NCBI GenBank assembly: GCA_021108395.1
Contig: JAIOQZ010000060.1
Location: forward strand, 1-60,634
From: Candidatus Cloacimonadota bacterium
GTDB lineage: Bacteria > Cloacimonadota > Cloacimonadia > Cloacimonadales > JAIOQZ01
Direction of reading: 5' to 3'
Length of the DNA stretch: 60,634 bases
This document shows, one piece after another, positions 23,301 to 32,388 of the stretch. The notes beneath the pieces were generated by a model. It did not search any database. It had not been told where the DNA came from and saw only the letters and a program-made list of their open reading frames with translations. Made by a program: the position numbers and the translations under genes. Positions within the stretch are counted from its first letter, which is position 1. Each line of letters opens with the position of its first letter.

Positions 23301-24276
23301 CAGTCATCCTCAGTGTTTCGTGTGGTTTCACCTGTGCTCCCAGATGAAACGCCCAGGCATCCATGATGCGTTTGCCTGCCGGTTGCACTCGTTCGAGCAA
23401 CAGGCGCCCCCCACCGCAGGCCACCACGATTCCCTCGTTCTTGCGCACCTCAACCACCATACCTGGCTCCGCCGATGCAATGCCCTCCAGTTCGCGGCAG
23501 GCGATGATCTTCAGCGGCGCTCCCCGAAACATAGCCACAGCGCCCGGTGTCTCGGCCAGTCCACGCACCTGGCGGCGTACCTCGGTTGCCGTGCGGCTCC
23601 AATCGATGGGCAGGTCGCTCTTCTCGATTTTCTTGGTGAAGGTGGCCAGAGATTCATCCTGCGAGGTGGGTGAAGCTTTTCCGCACATGAGCAGTTCGAG
23701 CGTGTGCAACACGTCCTTCGCCCCTTGTTGCGCCAGGCGATGCAGCAGATCTGTGCCGCATTCATCGTCACCCATAGGTGTTTTGCTCTGGTAGATGATG
23801 GGGCCGGCATCCATACGCGCAGTCATGCGATAAACGGTGTTGCCTGTGATGATGTCGCCGGAAAAGAGGGTGTAGTTGACCGGCGCCGCGCCGCGATGTC
23901 TTGGCAACAGCGAGGGGTGAAGATTGAGACAACCCAGCCGCGGCAGTTTTCTGAGCACGCGACGCAAGTAGCCGCCATATGCCGCGGTGACAATGAAATC
24001 CGGTGATAAGTCTTGTATCGCCAGCGCTGCTTCTGGGGAGTTTACGTCTTCGGGCTGAAGCAGCGGCAGGCCCAGCTCCTGCGCCACGACCTTGACTGGT
24101 GGTGGGGTCAGCTTGCGGCGACGGCCACTGGGTCGATCGGGTTGAGTGATAACTAAAGATGGGCGCAGGTGGCTGTCTGCCAGGGCGCGCAATGTGGGCA
24201 CGGCAAACTCCGGCGTACCCATGAAGACGAGGCTAATCGACGCTGTCGGCAAGGATATTGACTCCGTTATCATCTG
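23290..24276 (-). CDS. fmt: methionyl-tRNA formyltransferase
   Basis: Fmt puts a formyl group from 10-formyl-THF on initiator Met-tRNA. The 328-residue product has FMGTPEFAVP at the N-terminus. The active site segment LNLHPSLLPRHRGAAP gives Asn117 and His119, and Asp155 in MDAGPI stands 36 residues after the His as in E. coli. A C-terminal OB-like domain follows. The start is ambiguous. The first strand needs residues before FMGTP, so I take ATG at 24276, inside def (44-nt overlap). A TTG at about 24252 with GGAG upstream is an alternative. It pairs functionally with def, which removes the formyl group after translation. Confidence 0.94.
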   Translation of the reverse strand, partial: QMITESISLPTASISLVFMGTPEFAVPTLRALADSHLRPSLVITQPDRPSGRRRKLTPPPVKVVAQELGLPLLQPEDVNSPEAALAIQDLSPDFIVTAAYGGYLRRVLRKLPRLGCLNLHPSLLPRHRGAAPVNYTLFSGDIITGNTVYRMTARMDAGPIIYQSKTPMGDDECGTDLLHRLAQQGAKDVLHTLELLMCGKASPTSQDESLATFTKKIEKSDLPIDWSRTATEVRRQVRGLAETPGAVAMFRGAPLKIIACRELEGIASAEPGMVVEVRKNEGIVVACGGGRLLLERVQPAGKRIMDAWAFHLGAQVKPHETLRMTDAE

Positions 24277-24805
24277 TCTCGCCTTCCAGTTCGCGGATGC
24301 GGCGTTTCCAGGGCAGCAGGCGAAGCTTGGCCACGCGGTCGATGAACAGGACGCCATCGAGGTGGTCATACTCGTGCTGGAGCACTGTGGCGCCATAGTC
24401 TTCCGCTTCGACACGGAACAGTTCACCTTCGGGTGACATCGCTTCCACGATTACCCGGCCAGGACGTTTGACTTTCTCGAAGATACCTGGCAGGCTGAGG
24501 CAACCTTCTTCGTAGGTGAATGAGCCACCGCTTTCGACTATTCGAGGATTGATGAAAATCTGTGGCTGCTTCTCTTTCGTTTCGTAATAGTAGGGGTCTA
24601 TTGCAAAAATACGCAACGAACGCCCGACTTGCGGCGCAGCCAGTCCGGCTCCGTCACGCAAGTACATGGTGTGCACAAGGTCGTCGATAAAGTCGCGCAC
24701 TCCATCTGTAATCTCATCGACTACCTCGGCGCGACTACGAAGAACCTTGTCACCTACCACCCGTATGGGCAGCGCTTCAGGCTGTTTCTTCCTCATTGCT
24801 CTCAT
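24233..24805 (-). CDS. def: peptide deformylase
   Basis: The 190-residue enzyme has all three deformylase motifs: GAGLAAPQ (52-59), EGCLSLPG with metal ligand Cys102, and HEYDH (144-148) with two His ligands and the catalytic Glu. It removes the N-formyl group from new proteins. It is a little longer than E. coli Def because of an N-terminal MRAMRKKQP extension. A second ATG at 24796 is equally possible, and neither has a strong ribosome site. The start lies within yajC (29-nt overlap) and the end overlaps fmt, so expression is tied to both. Confidence 0.95.
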   Translation of the reverse strand: MRAMRKKQPEALPIRVVGDKVLRSRAEVVDEITDGVRDFIDDLVHTMYLRDGAGLAAPQVGRSLRIFAIDPYYYETKEKQPQIFINPRIVESGGSFTYEEGCLSLPGIFEKVKRPGRVIVEAMSPEGELFRVEAEDYGATVLQHEYDHLDGVLFIDRVAKLRLLPWKRRIRELEGETDDNGVNILADSVD

Positions 24806-25133
24806 TCATAACACTGACGACTGCCTGTTTCTGGAATTCAATCTTGGTGCCGGTAGCGTCGTCCACGCGCAACACCACAGTGCCTTTGTCGTTCTTGAGG
24901 GCGACTATCTTGCCCACTATGCCCGACGAAGTCATCACCACATCGTGCATCTTGATCCCCGCAAGCATCTGCTGGTGCTCTTTCTGCTTCTTCTGCTGCG
25001 GACGAATCATGAAGAAGTATAGCACCACGAACATAAGGCCGAACATCAACAGCATTGACATCCCGCCACCCGTCGCAGCCTGCTCGGTAGCTTCAGTAGC
25101 TACTTCCCCTGCTTGTAAAAGAAAATACGGCAT
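24777..25133 (-). CDS. yajC: preprotein translocase subunit YajC
   Basis: The 118-residue product has one membrane helix (about 28-46, MLLMFGLMFVVLYFFMI). It is followed at once by the YajC signature RPQQKKQKEHQQML and a soluble domain with MHDVVMTSSGIVGKIV and VVLRVDD. YajC associates with SecDF and YidC at the inner membrane. The start at 25133 has AGGAG 7 nt upstream; an ATG at 25184 lacks support. No secD or secF follows; def comes next instead. Confidence 0.93.
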   Translation of the reverse strand: MPYFLLQAGEVATEATEQAATGGGMSMLLMFGLMFVVLYFFMIRPQQKKQKEHQQMLAGIKMHDVVMTSSGIVGKIVALKNDKGTVVLRVDDATGTKIEFQKQAVVSVMNESNEEETA

Positions 25134-25207
25134 ATTCTTACTCCTTGAACGTACTGACGATACCATCCCCCGTAAGGGGTTCATCTGTCAACGAAAAGAT
25201 TGCGGGC

Positions 25208-25687
25208 TTAGGCGAAAGGGGAAATATGCAACGCGAGAACAGCTAATTGCACCAGCAGATTGGCTGCCAGCCCCGCGCCGATGTCGTCGAGCATAACGCC
25301 CCAGCCGCCCTTGAAACTCTGTAGCTTGCCAATACCAAGCGGTTTGGTGATGTCGAACAGGCGAAACAGGATGAAGGCCGCCAGCCAAACCCACCACACA
25401 CGCGGTAGAAACAACAGCGCCACCCACATGCCGGCCACTTCGTCCAGCACGATGCGGCCGTTGTCGTGGCCCAGGCGTTGCTCGGCCAATCCGCAAACAC
25501 CGGCGGTTACAAAGGAAAAAGCGACGACAAGGCCCAATCCCCACAGCGACTGCCAGAAAAGCGCCGGAAAAAGCACGGCCAACGCGAGAGCGAACGCCGT
25601 GCCAAAGGTGCCGGGCGCCCAGGGGATATATCCCACCCCCAACGCCGTAGCCAACGCCAGATTAACCTTCGAGAAGAATCTCGACAT
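25208..25687 (-). CDS. pgpA: phosphatidylglycerophosphatase A
   Basis: PgpA dephosphorylates phosphatidylglycerol phosphate in the inner membrane, the last step to phosphatidylglycerol. The 159-residue product shows the family motifs GYIPWAPGTFGT near the N-terminus, VLDEVAGMWVAL in the middle and FRLFDITKPLGIGKLQ, then GGWGVMLDDIGAGLAAN. It has four hydrophobic segments. The start lies 26 nt inside the end of the SurA-like gene, which shows coupling. A 74-nt spacer separates it from yajC. Confidence 0.93.
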   Translation of the reverse strand: MSRFFSKVNLALATALGVGYIPWAPGTFGTAFALALAVLFPALFWQSLWGLGLVVAFSFVTAGVCGLAEQRLGHDNGRIVLDEVAGMWVALLFLPRVWWVWLAAFILFRLFDITKPLGIGKLQSFKGGWGVMLDDIGAGLAANLLVQLAVLALHISPFA

Positions 25688-26921
25688 ACTTTTCCTTCAT
25701 CAACTCCTTGATCCAATCGCTATACAATTCGGTCTGCTTTTCACTGCGCACCATTTCGCGCAATTCCTGCTCAATTTCAAGATATTCGTAGGCGCGGCGA
25801 GGCACCTGACGTAGCTTGACCACAATGAAATAGCTCTCACCAAGCACGATTACATCGCTGTACACCCCATAGTCGAGCGCTTGTAGCGCCTGGTTAAAGG
25901 GTTTGGGGTATTCGCCCTGAGGAAACTCGCCCAGAACGCCATCGTTGACCGCGGTCGAGTCGTCTTCGGAATAGGTACGAGCCATATCGGAGAAAGGCTC
26001 GCCCTCGCGCAGGCGGTCAAGCACACGGGCCATGAGCACATGCTCGGCTTCGTGGTCGGCAGCGCCAGGCGACAGCTTTTTCATCATGTGCAGCACATGC
26101 ACTTCGTCATCACTGGTTTCCACCAGCTTGATGATGTGGATGCCCTGCACTGTCTCGATCACCTCGCTCAACTGCCCGGGCTTGAGGCTGAACGCGGCAT
26201 CCTCGATCGCCTCAATCATCATGCCACGGCTGAAAAACCCGAGATCGCCGCCATTCTTTGCAGCGGGGCCTTCGCTGTATTGTTTGGCAAGGTCGGCGAA
26301 ATCCTCACCCTGATGCAGACGGTCCATCACAATATACATGGTAGCCAAAGCTTCGGAGCGTGTCGCGTCGCTTATTTTCACCGTCCGCTGAATAATGCCA
26401 ATTTCGTCCATAGCGGGGCGCATGGGAAACTGATCCCTGCTCTCGCGGTAGAATTCCTCCACCTCGGCTTCCGTCACATGAACGCGATTGCTGATCTGGT
26501 TGCGAATAATCTGCTCTTTGAGCCTTTCTTCGGTGAGCATCTCGATGAACATTTTGCGAAGATCCGCCTGGTTAAGGCCTGCCTTTTGCAGCTCCTGTTG
26601 AAACGCCTCGGCCGTAGGAAACTGGTTCCGTATCTGGTCAATCTGCTGCTGCGCCAGTTCGCGCACCTGATCATGATCGACTGTGTAGTTCTGTTCACGC
26701 GCTTTCTGAATCACCAGGCGCGTTTCCACCATCTGTTCGAGCACGTCACGGCCTGTGACGCCAGAGACCAGCATGTCGAGTTGTTCGAGCTGACGCATCT
26801 GTTGGTCAAGCTCGCTTTCAAGAATAATTTCGCGTCCCACCTTGGCGACGATACGGTCAAGAACGACCGCCTGCGCCGATAGGACAAACATGAGCATCAA
26901 AAAGGTCGATATAATTCGCAT
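25662..26921 (-). CDS. SurA-like periplasmic peptidyl-prolyl isomerase
   Basis: The 419-residue chaperone has a signal peptide (about 1-18) and a SurA N-terminal helical domain starting LDRIVAKVGREIILESELD. Two parvulin domains follow. The first is well conserved (FADLAKQYSEGPAAKNGGDLG, then GIHIIKLVE). The second is degenerate (FSDMARTYSEDDSTAVNDG). This matches SurA, which guides outer-membrane proteins through the periplasm. I start at 26921 because GGAG lies 6 nt before it, while the ATG at 26933 only overlaps the upstream stop. Its place behind a lipoprotein chaperone and before pgpA and yajC fits an envelope-biogenesis operon. Confidence 0.9.
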   Translation of the reverse strand: MRIISTFLMLMFVLSAQAVVLDRIVAKVGREIILESELDQQMRQLEQLDMLVSGVTGRDVLEQMVETRLVIQKAREQNYTVDHDQVRELAQQQIDQIRNQFPTAEAFQQELQKAGLNQADLRKMFIEMLTEERLKEQIIRNQISNRVHVTEAEVEEFYRESRDQFPMRPAMDEIGIIQRTVKISDATRSEALATMYIVMDRLHQGEDFADLAKQYSEGPAAKNGGDLGFFSRGMMIEAIEDAAFSLKPGQLSEVIETVQGIHIIKLVETSDDEVHVLHMMKKLSPGAADHEAEHVLMARVLDRLREGEPFSDMARTYSEDDSTAVNDGVLGEFPQGEYPKPFNQALQALDYGVYSDVIVLGESYFIVVKLRQVPRRAYEYLEIEQELREMVRSEKQTELYSDWIKELMKEKYVEILLEG

Positions 26922-26932
26922 GGTTTTCTCCA

Positions 26933-27730
26933 TTACAGTTCAATCACAATCTCGGCAGTCGCTTCGCGCTCGAGTATCAGGCGTTTCACCAGTTCCTGCT
27001 CGCGTTGCAGCTCGAGGCGGCGGCGAATTTCGCTACGCGCATTTGGGTGGTCGAAACCCAGATCAATTTTTCTGCGGCTGGTGTATCTCGCCAGGTCATA
27101 GCGGCCATCGTCCGCCGCTCGCACAGCTTCAAAGCGCGCCGCTTCCACCAGAGCGTCATATAGCCCTGCGGGAAGCATCTCTCGTGAAACTGCGCCGCGC
27201 TGGTAGGCAATGCCATCGGAAACGTGTCGCTGATAAACATCGTAGAACGACGCACCGGATTGCAGTTCATTCCAAGCCACTTGAGCCAGTTCTTCATCAT
27301 GGATTGTGAGCCGCTGAATATCGAACTCGAAGCGCGTTTTTTCGTATTGCGTCTGATAGTATTCGTGCATCTGTGTTTCAAAGGTGTCTTCGGCAGGTTC
27401 GAGCTGCTGCAATCGGCGCGAAAGCAGCATGTTGGCCAGAATCTTTCGCCTGCCGTTGGCAAGGGCGCTCTGCGCCGCAGGTTCCTGGTCGATGCCTTCT
27501 TCCTGAGCCAACTGGCTGAGCAACGCCAGACGTTTCCAGTCCTCGACCCACAGTTGCTTGTCCGCGACAGGCATGGCGTCCCATTCACCTGCCGGCAGCA
27601 GGGAAACCACTTCGCTCCTGGTCAACACCTCATCATTCACACTGGCGATAACATCTTCTGGAACAGGAGCGTCAGGCGGGCCACAGGCCGCCAACAACAC
27701 AAACGGCAGCAGAATCCACAGGTTCTTCAT
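26933..27730 (-). CDS. PrsA/SurA-like lipoprotein chaperone
   Basis: The 265-residue product has a lipobox LLAAC, so it is a lipoprotein. The segment VIASVNDEVLTRSEVVSLLP resembles the start of SurA/PrsA chaperone domains. The region after about residue 140 has only weak parvulin-like features, so isomerase activity is doubtful. It is probably a partner of the next gene. The second ATG (27730) is used because GGGAG stands at a proper distance; the first one overlaps the upstream stop in an ATGA. Confidence 0.82.
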   Translation of the reverse strand: MKNLWILLPFVLLAACGPPDAPVPEDVIASVNDEVLTRSEVVSLLPAGEWDAMPVADKQLWVEDWKRLALLSQLAQEEGIDQEPAAQSALANGRRKILANMLLSRRLQQLEPAEDTFETQMHEYYQTQYEKTRFEFDIQRLTIHDEELAQVAWNELQSGASFYDVYQRHVSDGIAYQRGAVSREMLPAGLYDALVEAARFEAVRAADDGRYDLARYTSRRKIDLGFDHPNARSEIRRRLELQREQELVKRLILEREATAEIVIEL

Positions 27731-27732
27731 TT

Positions 27733-28929
27733 TCATTCTCCCAAGTCTGGCTTCGTGAACACAATGCGCAGTTCCATGCCGCTTTGCAGCATGAGTATGC
27801 CCATGTTTCTGTGCTCCTGCAGTGAACTCACCACGAAACCATAGTTTTCGTCGAAGCCGGCGACAACCGCCTGCACAATGGGTGTCAGGTCAATGGTAAG
27901 TTCGCCGTCATCGTAGGCGCCAATGTCGGTATAGGCGTATGATTTCAGGTGGTCGGAAGTGTATGGCAGGCTATCGACGCTGACGCTGTCGATAACCAGA
28001 TAGCTGAAAACGGTGAAAATGTCTTCGGGGATGAACGATGCTGTCGAGTCAACCATGATGACCAGCTCGGCGCTGTTGATGGTGCTGCGTTGCAGCTCGG
28101 TGGTGTCGGGGAGAATGTGAGTGGACGGCAGAATGGCGTTGAAGGCTTCGAGGCTGAGATCCCACTTGGTCATCAGGCGCGTCGGCATGATGTTTGCCAG
28201 GTGGTCGGGTGTAAGTTCACCCGGCTGCACAACGCCGTCGCAGACAAATACGTCGGCGGTGGCGCTGAATGTGTATGTGGCAATGGTGTCATCCTGCGTG
28301 TAAAAAACCGAGAGCTGAGGCTGGTTGCCAGAGCCAAGCGCGTGGAACTGGCAGATGCCTTCGTCGTTGCTCAACAGGGCGAGGCCATAATTAAGCGTAT
28401 CACCATCGATCCAGCTCTGCACAATGTCTGGGGGAAGCGTGACGAGAAGCGTGTCGGAATCTGTGGTCACCACATCATAGCTATCTAACAACTCCCAACG
28501 CGGCTCGACCCAGGGTATTTCGGTTTGCGCCTCATCCCAGGTGACATCATATTCATCCCACTGTTGCAGCACACGGGCAAGTTGCAGCGTTTGCCCGGCA
28601 TCGCCCATACGGTCTTCAAATACGAGCTGCACCTCGGCGGAATCGCATATGACACTATCGGCAAAGTTGTCGAACAGCAACAGACCGACCGCGGCAAGGC
28701 CATCACGATTGCCAACACTAAAGCTGCCGGTGGTACCGTGGTTGTCCAGAGTGTCTTGATAAGTGAAGGCGTGAGTCATCCAACCGGCCTCATCGAACAC
28801 AAGCAGTATCGGCTTAAGCTCACTGGGATTGTATCCCGCAAGGTTGTCTTTTTTGGTGCATCCCATCGTGCCAAACAGGCCAATCAGGATGATGAGGGCG
28901 AGGGTTCCTCGCATTCTTTGTTTTGTCAT
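27733..28929 (-). CDS. lipoprotein with DNRLRE-like domain
   Basis: The 398-residue product has a hydrophobic signal with lipobox GTMGC. The mature part contains SAEVQLVFEDRMGDAGQ followed by VLQQWDEYDVTWDEAQTEIPW. The V..W.E..VTW pattern is that of DNRLRE beta-sandwich domains, carbohydrate-binding-like modules of surface proteins. A second similar half follows (about 240-395, with TINSAELVIMVDS and LTIDLTPIVQAVV). It is the first gene of the operon that runs to the DUF116 gene, so it may be a cell-envelope component made with its own chaperones. Function is otherwise unknown. Confidence 0.75.
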   Translation of the reverse strand: MTKQRMRGTLALIILIGLFGTMGCTKKDNLAGYNPSELKPILLVFDEAGWMTHAFTYQDTLDNHGTTGSFSVGNRDGLAAVGLLLFDNFADSVICDSAEVQLVFEDRMGDAGQTLQLARVLQQWDEYDVTWDEAQTEIPWVEPRWELLDSYDVVTTDSDTLLVTLPPDIVQSWIDGDTLNYGLALLSNDEGICQFHALGSGNQPQLSVFYTQDDTIATYTFSATADVFVCDGVVQPGELTPDHLANIMPTRLMTKWDLSLEAFNAILPSTHILPDTTELQRSTINSAELVIMVDSTASFIPEDIFTVFSYLVIDSVSVDSLPYTSDHLKSYAYTDIGAYDDGELTIDLTPIVQAVVAGFDENYGFVVSSLQEHRNMGILMLQSGMELRIVFTKPDLGE

Positions 28930-29255
28930 CGTTTCATTCCTTATATTCGAAGAACACTAAATTATAGAATATGTTTCGTAGAAGTAGTAGAACGTGTGTA
29001 TAGGTGAATCCGTCAAGGATTTTCTGTCTATTTGCAAGCAAGGCAGTCATTTAATTAGAACCTTTCGTTGTGGAGAGCTTGTGTATAACCTTCGTTTTCA
29101 TACACATCCATCCACATGGATGATGTAGTGCAACGACTGAATGTGAACCATACACATGAATACACCGGCGAAAATGTGGATATGTGTAAAACGTGCGAGG
29201 GTGTGTGGGTGAGCATGTTGAAGTGCAGTGTTTTGCGGCGCTGAAGCGTGTGCGC
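28930..29255. other. intergenic region downstream of dnaA with DnaA-box-like sites
   Basis: There is no gene in these 326 bases. Read on the complementary strand, TTATACACA occurs at 29080-29088 and ATATCCACA at 29175-29183. CATACACAT-like copies stand near 29098 and 29149, and a short inverted repeat (CATCCA with TGGATG) is at 29105-29122. This is a loose cluster of DnaA-box variants and may be one half of a split replication origin around dnaA. Confidence 0.4.
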
Positions 29256-30587
29256 TTATTGATTCTTTATTTCCTTGATGAGCATTTCAATCTGGATGCG
29301 CAGTTTGTTGTCGGTGCGAAACTGGATTTCAATCATCTTTTTCGCATGGAGAACAGTCGTGTGGTCTTTGCGTTTATAGTAATGGGCGATTTGCCTTAGT
29401 GGGATATTGGGTATAAGCAGATTGGAGAGATACATGGCCACTTGGCGCGGGAAGGCGATGGTTTTCTTTCTGGTTTTGTCGAATATTTGCGCTGGGGTGA
29501 TGCCATATAGCTTGCACACTTTCTGCATGATGAGGTCGAGCGAAATTTCGTGCACTTTTTCCGAGACAATATCGGAGAGGATATCGCGGGCGAGTTCGGT
29601 GTCGATTTCAATGGTATCGTGATTGTTGTATGAGGCGAAGGCTAACAACCTGATGAGCGAGCCTTCGAGCGCACGCACGTTGCTATAGATGTTCTCGGCG
29701 ATGAAGGCGATGACATCCGGTTGCAGCTCGATGTTCTCGTTTTCGGCTTTCTTGCGCAAGATGGCTACCCGAGTCTCGAAATCGGGGCTTTTGAGGTCGG
29801 CCAGCAGCCCCCACTCGAAACGTGTCACCAGGCGTTTTTCGAGGTCGTGAATTTCCTTGAGCGGCCTGTCGGATGTTATGACGATCTGTTTACGGTTTTC
29901 ATAAAGAGCGTTGAAGGTGTGAAAGAACTCTTCCTGGGTTGACTCTTTGCCCGCCAGAAAGTGAATATCATCGACGAGCAATAGCTCTATGTTGCGAAAT
30001 TTGTTGCGAAAACTGGACATTGATTTTGTCTTCAACGCCTCGATCATCGTGTTGGTGAATTGCTCGGCGGTGGTGTAGTATATATTGAGATCATCGTTTA
30101 CTTCGGTAACGAAGTGGGCGATGGCTTGCATGAGATGGGTTTTGCCCATGCCAGATTCACCGTAAATGAACAGCGGGTTGTAGGCGGTGCCTGGTGATTC
30201 GGCAACCGCCAGAGAAGCCGAATGGGCGAAATTGTTGCTTTTGCCAACCACGAACTGGTCGAAGGTGTATTTCTGATTGAGCTTGGAGGATTGGTTGTTG
30301 CCATTGTAGTTGGCGCCGTTGTTGTTGCGCTGGCGTTTCAAGGGAACATTGCTGAAACGAACGGAGTACTTCTTCTTGTACAGAGCGTAGCTGATCTCAG
30401 CCAGCAGCTTGGTATAGTTTTGATTCATGTAGTCGGCATAGAACTTGGTGGGAACCTGCACATGCAAATCATTGCCATCGATATCGACAAGCGTGGTGTC
30501 ATTGAACCATGTCTTGAAACTGTGTTCGTTTATATGGTCTTCGAGTTGATTTAAGATGTTTCCCCAGATGTCCTGATCTCTCTGCAT
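29256..30587 (-). CDS. dnaA: chromosomal replication initiator DnaA
   Basis: The 443-residue initiator has domain I at about 1-80 (WGNILNQLEDHINEHSFKTWF), an Asn-rich linker (about 88-103) and the AAA+ domain with Walker A GESGMGKT (143-150) and Walker B LLLVDDIHFL. DNA-binding domain IV carries RQVAMYLSNLL and the signature KDHTTVLHA. The Walker A reads GESGMGKT rather than the more common GGVGLGKT. AGGA lies 5 nt before the start. No dnaN or rpmH is adjacent. A pair of perfect DnaA boxes lies 39-61 nt upstream of the start, which suggests autoregulation and an origin. Confidence 0.97.
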   Translation of the reverse strand: MQRDQDIWGNILNQLEDHINEHSFKTWFNDTTLVDIDGNDLHVQVPTKFYADYMNQNYTKLLAEISYALYKKKYSVRFSNVPLKRQRNNNGANYNGNNQSSKLNQKYTFDQFVVGKSNNFAHSASLAVAESPGTAYNPLFIYGESGMGKTHLMQAIAHFVTEVNDDLNIYYTTAEQFTNTMIEALKTKSMSSFRNKFRNIELLLVDDIHFLAGKESTQEEFFHTFNALYENRKQIVITSDRPLKEIHDLEKRLVTRFEWGLLADLKSPDFETRVAILRKKAENENIELQPDVIAFIAENIYSNVRALEGSLIRLLAFASYNNHDTIEIDTELARDILSDIVSEKVHEISLDLIMQKVCKLYGITPAQIFDKTRKKTIAFPRQVAMYLSNLLIPNIPLRQIAHYYKRKDHTTVLHAKKMIEIQFRTDNKLRIQIEMLIKEIKNQ

Positions 30588-31143
30588 GTTAGTCCTGATC
30601 GCGCTTTTTGATTGTTTTCCACAAAATTATCCACAAGCTGTGTGGATAACTTTTATTATCTATAACACCCTACCCAATAAAACCTTACTAATTATCATAC
30701 AAGGTTTTCTCTCTCACTTATGCACGTTGCCTGTTGGAAGAGGCATCCCAGTCACACTGCCTGGAAACACTACACATCTTCTCTGGCTCGTATGATTTGT
30801 CAAGCGACAAAACTTAACCAGAAGTCACTCTGGTGTCGGGGGAAGAAAGTGCTAATATGACGTTTTTCAACCTGATAGTCTTTTGATTGAGTGATATTGT
30901 AAATATGTAACAACATTGCTATCATCAGTGATTTCAGGTAAGAATAACTATGTTTCAGAACGCGTAATTATTTTTTTGAACCTCGCTCATTTCTTTTGGT
31001 TTCCCTGATATTACTCCAGCTATTCTAAGGGGTATGGCATATTTGAGCCGCCTGTTTGCGAATTACGGGCAGACAGAGAAATTTGTGTTGCATTGATTGA
31101 ACCTTAGGATTCTCTGGCATCATCTCACGAGGATACAAAGAAC
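30588..31143. other. candidate oriC / dnaA control region
   Basis: This 556-base intergenic stretch has no convincing gene. Close to dnaA it holds three DnaA boxes and then an AT-rich segment. An inverted repeat of AAAACCTT (30679-30686) and AAGGTTTT (30701-30708) follows. The middle and right parts are AT-rich, with a T7 run near 30970. The phrase TGAGCCGCCTGTTTG occurs here at about 31044 and again inside the MFS gene at about 31170. Confidence 0.5.
30614..30648. promoter_or_regulatory. DnaA box cluster
   Basis: TTTTCCACA (30614-30622) and TTATCCACA (30626-30634) lie on the plus strand, and TGTGGATAA (30640-30648) is the inverted consensus box. The last two form a perfect palindromic pair with a 5-nt centre. 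This spacing is typical of dnaA promoters and origins. Confidence 0.8.
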
Positions 31144-32376
31144 ATGAACGCTGAAGAAAGAAAAAACCTGAGCCGCCTGTTTGTGGCTACCCTGCTCAAT
31201 GGCTGCCTGTTCAGTCTGGGCACCATGCAGGACATTATCGCTAAGAAAGCGCTGGGCGCTCTTGACTGGCAGATTGCGCTGCTTGCCGTGGTGTGGCCGG
31301 TGTCCAATTTCTTCTCGATCTGGTGGGGCAAGATTCTCGAGCGCAGCGAAAACAAAGCGCCCTACTTCTTCCTTGTGGCTGTGCTTGGCCGCCTGGTGCT
31401 GTTGCTCACGCTCTGGGTGACTCATTTCTGGCATTTGTTGATAATTCTTGTGATACTTTATTCGTTCAACGCATTATATATACCTTTGCAGAACAGCATG
31501 TTACAGCGGGCGTTCAGTGCGCGGGTGCGCGGGCGCGTGTTCGGGTGGATGAGCAGCATCACCACACTGGTGGTGGTATTGTTGTCGTTCTTTGGCGGCA
31601 GGCTGCTGGATGTGAACGAAGGCGCCTATCGTCCGATGTTCGCCATATTCGGCATCGTCGGTTTCGTCGGAACCTCGATGCTGGCGTTCATACGCTACAC
31701 GAATCCGGCCAAACCTGTTGTCAAAGAGCCGTTGTCGCTGTCAGGTCTGCTGCTTGGCCCTATCAAACGCGCCTGGCTGCTGCTGCACCACAATCGTGGC
31801 TTCGCCCTGTTCGAGCTGAGCTACTTCATCTACGGCATGGGCTTTCTGCTCATCATCCCGGTCATCCCGCGCTATCTCGTCACCGACCTCGGGATGGACT
31901 ACACACAGAGTTTCCTCGCCAAGGGCGTCATCGCGCAGCTTGGCATCATGCTGCTGTCACCGCTGGCGGGCAGGCTGCACGACAACCGCCATCCTTTGAA
32001 ATACTCGGCTGTGGCGTTCGCGCTGCTGGCGCTCTATCCGATGCTGCTGCTGGCCTCGAGCTTTGCCGGTGACTGGTCACACATGATGGTATATCTCGCG
32101 TTCGCGTGTTTTGGGGTGGCTATGGCCGGAGTCAACATTTCGTGGAATCTCGGCTCCATCTACTTCGCCGGCGACGAGGACGCCTCGATGTACCAGAGCG
32201 TGCATGTGACGCTCACCGGCGTGCGCGGGGCGTTGGTTCCGTTCATGGGGCTGGGCTTGATGCGGCTGGCGGGCATTCGGGCGGTGTTTCTCACCGCGGT
32301 GGTGTTGCAGCTCACCGCGGCCAGCATCAACTGGCGCAAATGCCGGCGAGGCGGGAAGGGGTGTGAGGGGGAGTGA
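31144..32376 (+). CDS. MFS transporter
   Basis: The 410-residue inner-membrane protein has about 12 hydrophobic segments split by a cytoplasmic loop near residues 185-205 (TNPAKPVVKEPLSL). The loop ARVRGRVFGWMSS between helices resembles an MFS signature, and a related NRHPLKYS loop is found in the second half. The substrate cannot be told. The start has GAGG about 10 nt upstream. The gene is alone on the plus strand; it converges with a lipoprotein gene 12 nt away and no terminator is seen between them. Confidence 0.85.
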   Translation: MNAEERKNLSRLFVATLLNGCLFSLGTMQDIIAKKALGALDWQIALLAVVWPVSNFFSIWWGKILERSENKAPYFFLVAVLGRLVLLLTLWVTHFWHLLIILVILYSFNALYIPLQNSMLQRAFSARVRGRVFGWMSSITTLVVVLLSFFGGRLLDVNEGAYRPMFAIFGIVGFVGTSMLAFIRYTNPAKPVVKEPLSLSGLLLGPIKRAWLLLHHNRGFALFELSYFIYGMGFLLIIPVIPRYLVTDLGMDYTQSFLAKGVIAQLGIMLLSPLAGRLHDNRHPLKYSAVAFALLALYPMLLLASSFAGDWSHMMVYLAFACFGVAMAGVNISWNLGSIYFAGDEDASMYQSVHVTLTGVRGALVPFMGLGLMRLAGIRAVFLTAVVLQLTAASINWRKCRRGGKGCEGE

Positions 32377-32388
32377 TTGCGCGTTATT

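Noticed and set aside
30586-30795. Plus-strand frame of 69 codons in the dnaA upstream region
   Set aside because: It runs over the DnaA boxes and AT-rich origin candidate, and its product has no likeness to any protein I know.
31044-31184. 15-nt repeat TGAGCCGCCTGTTTG before and inside the MFS gene
   Set aside because: A single short repeat without flanking similarity or target duplication; probably chance or a small local duplication.
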